This document shows positions 1 through 5,604 of a stretch of DNA of 6,315 nucleotides, piece by piece. Position numbers and translations under genes: made by a program. This stretch comes from CAZFCK01 sp964517355. GTDB lineage: Bacteria > Desulfobacterota > Desulfovibrionia > Desulfovibrionales > Desulfovibrionaceae. The DNA is taken from positions 1 through 6,315 of the forward strand of contig CAZFCK010000263.1 of the NCBI GenBank assembly GCA_964517355.1, in the 5' to 3' direction. The notes beneath the pieces are model-generated. The model was not told the origin of the DNA. It made no database searches and was given only the letters and a program-made list of their open reading frames with translations. Positions within the stretch are counted from its first letter, which is position 1. Every line of letters starts with the position of its first letter.

Positions 1-211
1 GTCTTTGGAAACTTCAGCCCTTGGGCGCGGTCGTATCGCGCCTTAGGGATGAAGAGAGCTGCGCTGATTTCCGCCCGGAAAAATTTATTGACTAAATGGG
101 AAACGGGAAATGGTATCAGTATTCCAAATTCGACTATTTTAGTTGAACATGTACTATAATACCATGTTTTTGTTGAAAAAAATAAGCACAAAAAAGTTGT
201 TTTCCCGGCGT
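1..211. other. AT-rich left-edge intergenic region, no supported gene
   Basis: No complete gene can be supported here. At the left edge three frames are open at once: plus frame 3 runs to a TAA at 93-95 (last residues RPEKFID), plus frame 1 runs to a TAA at 157-159, and one minus frame is open leftwards off the edge. Any one could be the end of a neighbouring gene, and the sequence alone does not decide. From about 80 to 204 the DNA becomes strongly AT-rich, as expected of intergenic DNA. A TATAAT box at 155-160 lies between the arms of a short inverted repeat, ACATG (147-151) and CATGT (163-167). A mirror-symmetric pair of arms built from TTTTGTTG and A-runs occupies 168-181 and 190-203. Confidence 0.5.
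147..167 (+). promoter_or_regulatory. Possible rightward -10 box inside a short inverted repeat
   Basis: A perfect TATAAT occurs at 155-160 and is enclosed by the inverted arms ACATG (147-151) and CATGT (163-167). A -10 box inside a small palindrome is a common operator layout. The matching -35 is poor: TCGACT at 130-135 fits four of six consensus bases but with a 19-base spacer. Transcription from here would run into the GC-rich hairpins at 212-254 with no coding sequence between, so it would make a short untranslated RNA. An AT-rich chance match is an equally good explanation. Confidence 0.25.
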
Positions 212-263
212 CCAGGGGCCTCCCCCTGGTCGTCGTGCGGGCGCGAAAGCCCGCGACTTTACT
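212..263 (+). terminator. Double GC-rich hairpin, possible rightward terminator
   Basis: Two hairpins follow each other. The first has arms CCAGGGG (212-218) and CCCCTGG (223-229) with a four-base loop. The second has arms GCGGGC (237-242) and GCCCGC (249-254) with a six-base loop. The second is followed on the plus strand by a T-rich but interrupted stretch (258-269). This resembles a factor-independent terminator for rightward transcription from a gene to the left of the window or from the candidate promoter at 147-167. The T-run is not clean, so efficiency is uncertain. On the minus strand no T-run follows directly. Confidence 0.4.
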
Positions 264-272
264 TGTTTTGCT

Positions 273-325
273 CTAGAGCATCTCACGCTTGAAAAGCGCT
301 AGATGCTCTTATGCATTTCCTTGGA
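273..325. repeat. Left copy of a 53-bp direct repeat with a hairpin core
   Basis: This stretch matches 6263-6315 in the same orientation, with the only difference at 321 (T) versus 6311 (C). Its core is a hairpin: outer arms AGAGCATCT (275-283) and AGATGCTCT (301-309), a 2x2 internal mismatch, inner arms CGCTT (286-290) and AAGCG (294-298), and a GAA loop. The true repeat may be longer, because the right copy is cut by the end of the window. The copy begins 51 bases beyond the end of the last exporter gene. Its size and internal symmetry suit a REP-like or miniature non-coding element, but no transposase, target duplication or further copy is visible. Neither strand has a T-run right after the hairpin, so it is not a textbook terminator. 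Confidence 0.85.
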
Positions 326-343
326 ACAATTGGAAATTGTTTC
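323..343. repeat. Hairpin adjoining the left repeat copy
   Basis: The arms AACAATT (325-331) and AATTGTT (335-341) are perfectly complementary around a GGA loop. A G-T wobble and a G-C pair extend the stem to 323 and 343, giving nine base pairs. It starts inside the recognised repeat and runs past it, so it may be the second half of a longer element whose right-hand copy is truncated by the window end. It lies 33 bases beyond the stop of the last exporter gene and would be at the end of that operon's transcript. Confidence 0.55.
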
Positions 344-351
344 AGGGGGGA

Positions 352-366
352 GCCTTGATTCAAGGC
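352..366. repeat. Small perfect hairpin just beyond the exporter operon
   Basis: The arms GCCTTG (352-357) and CAAGGC (361-366) pair perfectly around a three-base loop. It lies 10 to 24 bases after the stop codon of the last permease gene on the minus strand, the usual place for a transcript 3' end structure. The sequence after it in the minus direction is C-rich, not T-rich, so it is not a classical factor-independent terminator. It could protect the mRNA end, or act with the next two hairpins. Confidence 0.4.
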
Positions 367-375
367 GAAAATGCG

Positions 376-1488
376 CTAATATATTCTGTTTTTGAACAGC
401 CATCCCGCAAGCACCATGCAGCACAAGCCGATGAGGGCCAGGGGCCAGACCTGCATCAGCAGCATATCGCCGGGGGCGTCTTCAATAAACACGCCCCGCA
501 ACAGCACAAGGACATAGCGTAGGGGATTGATGATCGTCACCCATTTCACGGTGTCGGTCATGTTGGCTATGGGCGTGGCGAAGCCGGAAAGCAGTACCGA
601 GGGCATCAGGTAAATGAAGGCGCCGAGCAGGGCCTGCTGCATGGTCACGCTGAGCGACGAGATCATCAACCCGATGCCCACGGCGGCGAAAATGAAGAAG
701 AACAGTCCCAGATAGAGAAGCCCGATATCGCCGCGCAGGGGCACTTCAAACCAGAAAACGGCGAGCATCAAGATGGCCGTGGCCTCGATCATGCCGATGA
801 TCAGGCCGGGCAAGGCCTTGCCGATGAGTATTTCCGCCGGCGGCATGGGTGTGACCAGAAGCTGGTCGAAAGTGCCTTGCTCACGTTCGCGCGCCACGGA
901 AAGCGCGGTGACAAGCAGGGTGACGACCATGGCGATAAGTCCCACAATGGCGGGAACGAAAAACCAGCGGCTGAGCAGATTTTCATTGAACCAGGCGCGG
1001 GTCACGAGCACGGAGATCTGCGGTTGCCCGGCCTGAAGGGCGCGAGCGCTGTTGTAGGCGTTGATTACGTTGGAAAAATAATTGCCCACAATCCCGGCTG
1101 TGTTGGAGTTGCGTCCGTCAAGGAGCAGCTGGATCTTTGCCGTGCGCCCGGCCTGCAGATCGCGTGAAAATTGCGGTCCGATGCGCAGAACCATGCGCAC
1201 CCCGCCGCTGTCGATCAGCTCCCTGATTTCGGATTCGCGATCTATGGCCTTGACCAATGCGAAGCGCGGCGAGCCCGTGAGTCCGGCCAGCAGTTCCCGT
1301 GACTCCGCGCTGCGGCACCTGTCTTCGTAGGCCCAGGGGATTTTGGTGAGATCAAAGGTGGCCGCGTATCCGAAGAGCACGGTTTGCACCAACGGCGGCA
1401 TGATGACCACGATGCGGCTTTTGGGGTCTTTGAGCAGGGCCAGAAATTCCTTGGCGACCAACGCCAGGATGCGGCGCAGACGTTCCAT
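376..1488 (-). CDS. ybhR: YbhR-like ABC-2 type exporter permease
   Basis: This 370-residue inner-membrane protein is the second membrane subunit of the exporter. E. coli YbhR is about the same length. It has the ABC-2 permease layout: an N-terminal helix (about 25-44) after the amphipathic KE-x-LALLKDP segment, a large periplasmic domain (about 46-172) containing LDGRNSN (123-129), and five to six hydrophobic segments from about 175 to the end. The conserved cytoplasmic SVAREREQGT motif is at 197-206, after the second helix, where the permease contacts the ATPase. LDGRNSN and VAREREQGT are shared with E. coli YbhR and separate this subunit from its YbhS partner. The start ATG lies four bases after the ybhS stop, indicating translational coupling. 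It is the last gene of the operon and ends in a TAG. Substrate cannot be read from the sequence. Confidence 0.92.
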   Translation of the reverse strand: MERLRRILALVAKEFLALLKDPKSRIVVIMPPLVQTVLFGYAATFDLTKIPWAYEDRCRSAESRELLAGLTGSPRFALVKAIDRESEIRELIDSGGVRMVLRIGPQFSRDLQAGRTAKIQLLLDGRNSNTAGIVGNYFSNVINAYNSARALQAGQPQISVLVTRAWFNENLLSRWFFVPAIVGLIAMVVTLLVTALSVAREREQGTFDQLLVTPMPPAEILIGKALPGLIIGMIEATAILMLAVFWFEVPLRGDIGLLYLGLFFFIFAAVGIGLMISSLSVTMQQALLGAFIYLMPSVLLSGFATPIANMTDTVKWVTIINPLRYVLVLLRGVFIEDAPGDMLLMQVWPLALIGLCCMVLAGWLFKNRIY

Positions 1489-1492
1489 GGTC

Positions 1493-2632
1493 TTATTCCA
1501 GACTTTTACGGGTTTTTTTGAAAGCCAGCATCATGAAAAACGTGGCCATGACACACAGCCCCAATCCATTGGGGAGCAGGATGGAGCGCAGGTCTCCGGC
1601 CAGAAATATGCTTTGCACGATGGGCACGAAGTATTTGGCCGGAACCACGTAGGAGAGGATTTGGATGCATATGGGGGTGCTGGAGAGTTCGAAGATGAAA
1701 TTGGAAAGAAAAAAAGAGGGCAGAAAAGCCGCCAGCAGCGCCGCTTGCCCCGCCACGAACTGGTTGCGCACCGTGGAGGAGATGAAAAGCCCCATGCCGA
1801 GCGTGGCGGCCATGAAAAGGGCGCCCAGCATGAGCAGCATGGAAAGGGAACCGCGGAACGGGACGTGAAAGAGAAACACGGCCATGATCACGCAGAGCCC
1901 CAGGCCGCTCATGCCAAGGAAAAAATACGGGATGAGCTTGCCCAGCACGATTTCGAGCCTGCTCACGGGTGTCACCAGCAGGGCCTCCATGGTGCCGCGC
2001 TCCCATTCCCGGGCCATGACCATGGCCGTGAGCAGCGTGCCGATAAGCGTCATGATGATGGCCATGAGGCCGGGAACCAGGAAGTTTTGACTGCGCACCT
2101 CGCTGTTGAACCACATGCGCTGTTCCACTTGCACAAGACCGACGCCCCCCCCAGACGGCCTGCCAAGATCTTCGGTACCCAGTGATTCCTTCCAGCGCTG
2201 CCACGCGCCGGAGACGTACGCCAGCACCTGGGTGGCGCGGTTCGAGTCCACGCCGCTGACCACCACCTGCACGGGGGCGGTGGCTCCGGTGTCCAGTTGC
2301 CTGGAGAAATCTTCACGCAGACGGATCACGGCATCCACTTTACGGTCGCGCAGCATCCTTTCGGCTTCGCGCCAGGATGTCATGGGAATGGGCTTGAAAT
2401 AATCTGAAATGATGAAGCGCGCCAGGAAGCTCGCGGCCGTCGGATCGGGTTTTTCCATAACAAAGGCCACGGGCAGTTGCTTGGGATCCAGGCTGATGCC
2501 GTAGCCGAAAAGCAGGAGCATGAAAACCGGCATGATAAAGGCAAGGGCGATGCTCGACGGGTCGCGCACGATCTGCCGGGTTTCTTTTGCGAGCAGAGCG
2601 AAGAGGCGCCGAAGATTGAGTATGCCGGGCAT
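1493..2632 (-). CDS. ybhS: YbhS-like ABC-2 type exporter permease
   Basis: This 379-residue inner-membrane subunit pairs with YbhR and matches E. coli YbhS in length and key segments, including the N-terminal KETRQIVRDPSS (16-27) and MAREWERGTMEALL (206-219). The layout is a first helix at about 28-46, a periplasmic domain at about 48-183, then five hydrophobic stretches (about 184-206, 233-255, 262-285, 295-315 and 350-370) and a basic cytoplasmic tail. The AREWERGT segment is the conserved ABC-2 motif facing the ATPase. The start ATG is one base after the ybhF stop, with GGAAG about ten bases upstream, so the two genes are coupled. A run of eight G on the coding strand (plus positions 2145-2152) encodes a Ser-Gly-Gly-Gly loop in the periplasmic domain and is a possible slippage site. 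Confidence 0.93.
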   Translation of the reverse strand: MPGILNLRRLFALLAKETRQIVRDPSSIALAFIMPVFMLLLFGYGISLDPKQLPVAFVMEKPDPTAASFLARFIISDYFKPIPMTSWREAERMLRDRKVDAVIRLREDFSRQLDTGATAPVQVVVSGVDSNRATQVLAYVSGAWQRWKESLGTEDLGRPSGGGVGLVQVEQRMWFNSEVRSQNFLVPGLMAIIMTLIGTLLTAMVMAREWERGTMEALLVTPVSRLEIVLGKLIPYFFLGMSGLGLCVIMAVFLFHVPFRGSLSMLLMLGALFMAATLGMGLFISSTVRNQFVAGQAALLAAFLPSFFLSNFIFELSSTPICIQILSYVVPAKYFVPIVQSIFLAGDLRSILLPNGLGLCVMATFFMMLAFKKTRKSLE

Positions 2633-2633
2633 G

Positions 2634-4403
2634 TCAGGCCGCTTCCTTTGCGTTGCGCAGTTTGCGGCGTTGTTTCTCCACCAGGGCGATAAAGGCTTCC
2701 TCGATGGTGGCGGGAGCGCCGGCCCGTTTCGCGGCGTGGGCGCGGATGTCGTTGGGCGTGCCCAGAGCCAGGAGTTCGCCGGCCATCATAATGAGCATGC
2801 GGTCGCAGTATTCGGCCTCTTCCATGAAGTGGGTGGTGACGACCACGGTCACGCCCTGCTCGGCAAGGGAGTTGATGCGCTCCCAGAAACGGCGCCTGGC
2901 CAGAGGGTCCACTCCGGAAGTGGGTTCGTCCAAAAAGAGTATCTCGGGCTCGTGCATCAAGGCGCAGGCCAGGGCCAGCCGCTGCTTGATGCCGAAGGGC
3001 AGCTCCTGGGCGTTGGTGTCGGCCTCATGGGCGAGTTCGAGTTCCTCCAGGGCCCATTGAACGCGTTTCTTTCGGTGTGCGCCGGCCAAGCCGTAGGCCT
3101 GGCTGAAGAATGAAAGGTTTTCGCGAACGGAAAGCTGGCCGTAGAGGGAAAATTTTTGCGCCATGTAGCCGACGCGCTTGCGGGCCTTGGCGGCGGCCTT
3201 GCGCAGATCCGCCCCGGCCACGCGCAACGTGCCCCCTGTGGCCGGCAGCAGACCGCACAGCATGCGGAATGTGGTTGATTTCCCCGCGCCGTTGGGTCCG
3301 AGCAGGCCGAAGATTTCACCGCGCCGTACGGAAAAATTCAGGCCGCGCACTGCGAAAAAGTTGCCGAAACGCCGTTCCAGCTCACGCACTACAATGATGT
3401 CTTCAAATGCGGCTCCGTTGGGTTTCATTGTCAGGGCCAGTTGGTCGGCAGACTGTTCGCGTTGGGCGCGTTGGCGCAGCAGCAGCATGAAACCGTCTTC
3501 GAACACCGGCTTTACGGCGTGCGGCTCCCTGGCCTCCAGTCCCTGCAACAAGGTGTGGGGGGGTGTTCGCTCTTGCGTCACCAGCCGCACCTCGCCGGCC
3601 TGCAAGGTGGCGTCCACCACCCCTTTTTTACTGAAAAGCTTGCTTTGCAGGATGCGCGGTACGCCAGTGGGGGTGATGAGCCAGGAACGCCCCTCGGCTA
3701 AATGAACGAATTCCTCGGGTTTTCCTTGTCCGAGCACTTCGCCGTCGAGCAGAATGAAAACTTTGTCGCAGCGTTCGGCTTCGTCCAGGTAGGCGGTGCT
3801 CATGAGCACGGTGATGTCGCTTTGGCGCACCAGCGTGTCCACGATAACCCACAGTTCGCGCCGGGACAGTGGGTCCACGCCCACCGTGGGTTCGTCCAGG
3901 AGCAGCAGGCGCGGGGTTTTCAGCAATGAGCAGGCCAGGCCGAGTTTCTGTTTCATGCCGCCGGAGAGCCGCCCCGCAAGTCGTTTGGTGAACGACGCCA
4001 GATTGGTCATCTCCAGCAGTTCCGGATAGCGCTTCTTGCGCTGTGCGCGGGTCACTCCCTGGAGATCGGCGTAAAGGTCGAGATTTTCCTGCACGCTCAG
4101 ATCTTCGTAAAGGCCGAAGCGCTGCGGCATGTATCCGATGGCGGCCTGGATGGCCCGGGCGCGGCGTACGGAGTCCAAGCCGAGAACGGTCATGTTGCCG
4201 GCATCCGGAGCCAAGAGCCCGGCGGCCAGGCGGATGAGCGTGGTCTTCCCGGCGCCGTCCGGCCCTAGAAGGCCGTTGACGCTGCCCGGCGTCAGCTCCA
4301 GAGAAACCCCGCGCAGGGCCTGGACCACACGCTTGCCGCGCATGAAGCGCTTTTGCAGGTCCCGGGCCTGCAACGCGGGGGAGGGTGCTTTTTCTTCGGC
4401 CAT
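2634..4403 (-). CDS. ybhF: YbhF-like fused double ATP-binding subunit
   Basis: This 589-residue cytoplasmic ATPase carries two nucleotide-binding domains in one chain, as E. coli YbhF (578 residues) does. Domain 1 has Walker A GPDGAGKT (47-54), Q-loop Q94, signature LSGG (146-149), Walker B LLLLD (166-170) and catalytic E171. The switch position reads STAYLDEAE, with Ala204 where histidine is usual. A linker of about 95 residues (about 240-335) follows. Domain 2 has Walker A GPNGAGKST (369-377), Q416, a signature read as LPFG (468-471) instead of LSGG, Walker B ILFLD (488-492), E493 and a normal switch H525. Both oddities match my memory of E. coli YbhF and are probably family traits. The start ATG is 11 bases after the ybhG stop, with an AAGGCGG ribosome-site match overlapping that stop. 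The protein powers export through YbhS and YbhR. Confidence 0.95.
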   Translation of the reverse strand: MAEEKAPSPALQARDLQKRFMRGKRVVQALRGVSLELTPGSVNGLLGPDGAGKTTLIRLAAGLLAPDAGNMTVLGLDSVRRARAIQAAIGYMPQRFGLYEDLSVQENLDLYADLQGVTRAQRKKRYPELLEMTNLASFTKRLAGRLSGGMKQKLGLACSLLKTPRLLLLDEPTVGVDPLSRRELWVIVDTLVRQSDITVLMSTAYLDEAERCDKVFILLDGEVLGQGKPEEFVHLAEGRSWLITPTGVPRILQSKLFSKKGVVDATLQAGEVRLVTQERTPPHTLLQGLEAREPHAVKPVFEDGFMLLLRQRAQREQSADQLALTMKPNGAAFEDIIVVRELERRFGNFFAVRGLNFSVRRGEIFGLLGPNGAGKSTTFRMLCGLLPATGGTLRVAGADLRKAAAKARKRVGYMAQKFSLYGQLSVRENLSFFSQAYGLAGAHRKKRVQWALEELELAHEADTNAQELPFGIKQRLALACALMHEPEILFLDEPTSGVDPLARRRFWERINSLAEQGVTVVVTTHFMEEAEYCDRMLIMMAGELLALGTPNDIRAHAAKRAGAPATIEEAFIALVEKQRRKLRNAKEAA

Positions 4404-4414
4404 ATGGCGCCGCC

Positions 4415-5458
4415 TTATTCCGCAGGTTGCCGTGTTTCAGGAGTGGGGCGCGGTGCGTGCGCGGACGGCTTTTCCAACTCAAGGATCACGGTCGCCGGCG
4501 TGCCCAGGCGCAGGTCGTTGTCGGGATCGCGCACGATGAACCGGACCTCGTAGACCAGGGAGGTCCGCAATTCCGGCGTTTCAACAGTCCGGGGGGTGAA
4601 TTCGGCAACAGGAGAGATAAAGCCCACGCTTCCGGCGTATTTTTTGTCCGGCCGCGCGTCTATGCCCGCGTAGCCCTCCATGCCCAGGCGCAGGCGTCCC
4701 AACTCGGTTTCCGAAACATAGGTGCGGATCCATTTGGGATTCACAATGGCCAGGGTGAAAACCGGCTTTTGTGCGGACGCCATATCCCCGGGTTCGAGAT
4801 TGCGGTTGCGAACAATAGCGTCAAGAGGAGCGCGGAGCTTGCTTTCCTCCAGCGTGACCTTGAGCTGGGCGAGGCCGGCTTCCTGACTGTGCAACGTGGC
4901 CTGGGCTTCACTGATGTCTTCCCACCGAGGGCCGATTTGCACCAGCTCCAGCTGCTTGAGCGCCACATTGAGCTTGGCGCGGGCCACATCGCGCGCTGCG
5001 AGGGCGTCGTCCACATCCTGCTGCGGTGTCGCGCCGGTGACGAGCAATCTGGCTTGGCGTTCATACGTGCGCTCGGCAATGATCAGCTCCGCCCGGGCCT
5101 GCTGCACCTGTGCCTCGGCGGTGCCGATCTCCTCGGGCCTGGAACCGTTTTCCAGACGTTGCACCACGAAAGACTGGGCGGCGACTCCGGCCTTGCTCGC
5201 CGCGATTTCCTCCCTGAGCCGCCGCGTTTCAAGCTCCGCGAGCACTTGTCCCTTTTTTACGGCGTCGCCTTCGTCCACATACATGTTTTTGATGCGCTCA
5301 ACATCTTTGAAGGCAAGCTCGACTTCGCGGATATCCACATTGCCGTAAAGCGTGAGAGTGCCGCTATCCTGCATCGGCGCGGAACGTTGCTTGTACAGCG
5401 TATAGCCGCCGTATCCCAACCCCGCGAGCACTATGAGAAGAAGAATGAATTTTCGCAT
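4415..5458 (-). CDS. ybhG: YbhG-like HlyD-family periplasmic membrane fusion protein
   Basis: This 347-residue adaptor links the inner-membrane exporter to an outer-membrane channel of the TolC type. An uncleaved N-terminal anchor is visible at 4-22, and there is no lipoprotein cysteine. The first half of the lipoyl-like domain lies at about 34-78 (YGNVDIREVELAF, then VDEGDAVKKGQVLAEL). A long alpha-helical hairpin rich in Ala, Gln and Glu covers about 80-205. The second lipoyl half (KLRAPLDAIVRNRNLEPGD) and a beta-barrel follow, including GFISPVAEFTPRTVETPELR, which is nearly identical to E. coli YbhG (about 332 residues). A proline-rich tail of about 18 residues ends the protein. The FRVGGRV segment I recall from E. 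coli YbhG reads FKDVERI here (50-56). It is the first gene of the operon, with a GAGG ribosome site seven bases before the ATG. Confidence 0.95.
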   Translation of the reverse strand: MRKFILLLIVLAGLGYGGYTLYKQRSAPMQDSGTLTLYGNVDIREVELAFKDVERIKNMYVDEGDAVKKGQVLAELETRRLREEIAASKAGVAAQSFVVQRLENGSRPEEIGTAEAQVQQARAELIIAERTYERQARLLVTGATPQQDVDDALAARDVARAKLNVALKQLELVQIGPRWEDISEAQATLHSQEAGLAQLKVTLEESKLRAPLDAIVRNRNLEPGDMASAQKPVFTLAIVNPKWIRTYVSETELGRLRLGMEGYAGIDARPDKKYAGSVGFISPVAEFTPRTVETPELRTSLVYEVRFIVRDPDNDLRLGTPATVILELEKPSAHAPRPTPETRQPAE

Positions 5459-5497
5459 GCTATGGCCTCGCTTTCAAACCCTGTGACGTTCACCTCC

Positions 5498-5526
5498 AAA
5501 CTAAGCCCGTTGCGGGGTGTTGTCAA
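5498..5526 (-). promoter_or_regulatory. Promoter for the ybhGFSR operon
   Basis: On the minus strand a perfect TTGACA -35 box (plus positions 5521-5526) is followed after exactly 17 bases by TAGTTT (5498-5503), a three-of-six match to the -10 consensus. Transcription would begin near 5491, leaving a leader of about 33 bases before the ybhG start codon. The strong -35, ideal spacing and position make this the best promoter candidate for the four-gene operon. The -35 box adjoins the palindrome at 5530-5550, so a repressor bound there would interfere with polymerase. Confidence 0.5.
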
Positions 5527-5552
5527 ATCCAAATTTAAAATTAAAATTTGAC
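5522..5552. promoter_or_regulatory. Candidate operator shared by the divergent promoters
   Basis: A 21-bp palindrome at 5530-5550 has arms CAAATTT and AAATTTG. Apart from the central base only one pair (5537 and 5543) breaks the symmetry. A wider inverted repeat, GTCAAAT (5522-5528) and ATTTGAC (5546-5552), uses the same right arm and is built from the two outward-facing -35 boxes. TetR-family repressors bind such palindromes as dimers, and CecR-type regulators usually control the gene cluster beside their own gene. Binding here would cover the -35 of both promoters, giving repression of the exporter together with autoregulation. Assignment to this regulator is inference from position; AT-richness alone can create symmetry. 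Confidence 0.6.
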
Positions 5553-5576
5553 TTTATTCTTATTGCGTGTCATAGG
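5548..5576 (+). promoter_or_regulatory. Promoter for the regulator gene
   Basis: TTGACT at 5548-5553 matches five of six -35 bases. Seventeen bases later CATAGG (5571-5576) is a weak -10, partly compensated by a TG one base upstream (5568-5569), the extended -10 arrangement. Transcription would start near 5583, about 22 bases before the regulator's ATG. The -35 overlaps the right arm of the palindrome, consistent with autorepression. Confidence 0.4.
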
Positions 5577-5604
5577 GTGTGCAACTTCACGAGCGGGAGC
5601 GATT

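Noticed and set aside
1..159. Possible gene ends or starts at the left edge (open plus frames to 95 and 159, and an open minus frame)
   Set aside because: Three overlapping frames are open at once over a short stretch, none has a recognisable domain, and none has a complete start and stop with a ribosome site.
273..366. CRISPR array
   Set aside because: Only two repeat copies exist, nearly 6 kb apart, with no regular spacers and no cas genes.
289..522. Plus-strand reading frame of 77 codons starting in the repeat hairpin
   Set aside because: It runs antisense into the end of ybhR, has no ribosome site, and its protein resembles nothing; it is a by-product of ybhR codon composition.
1343..2185. 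Plus-strand reading frame of 280 codons antisense to ybhR and ybhS
   Set aside because: Highly charged His/Gln/Glu-rich composition is typical of the reverse strand of GC-rich genes, and both genes beneath it are firmly identified.
5490..5497. Perfect ribosome-site complement GGAGGTGA on the minus strand upstream of ybhG
   Set aside because: No usable start codon follows at a proper distance, it lies about 31 bases before the ybhG ATG, and it coincides with the predicted transcription start. A GTG inside it would give a short frame ending soon after the ybhG start, with no site of its own.
4385..5551. Plus-strand reading frame of 388 codons antisense to ybhG
   Set aside because: It lies almost entirely opposite ybhG, whose protein is clearly homologous over its full length, and the antisense product shows no domain.
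5548..5604. Longer regulator beginning at TTG 5548
   Set aside because: The TTG lies in the candidate -35 box and palindrome, has no ribosome site, and the added residues are not part of the TetR domain. ATG 5605 has GGGAG five bases upstream.
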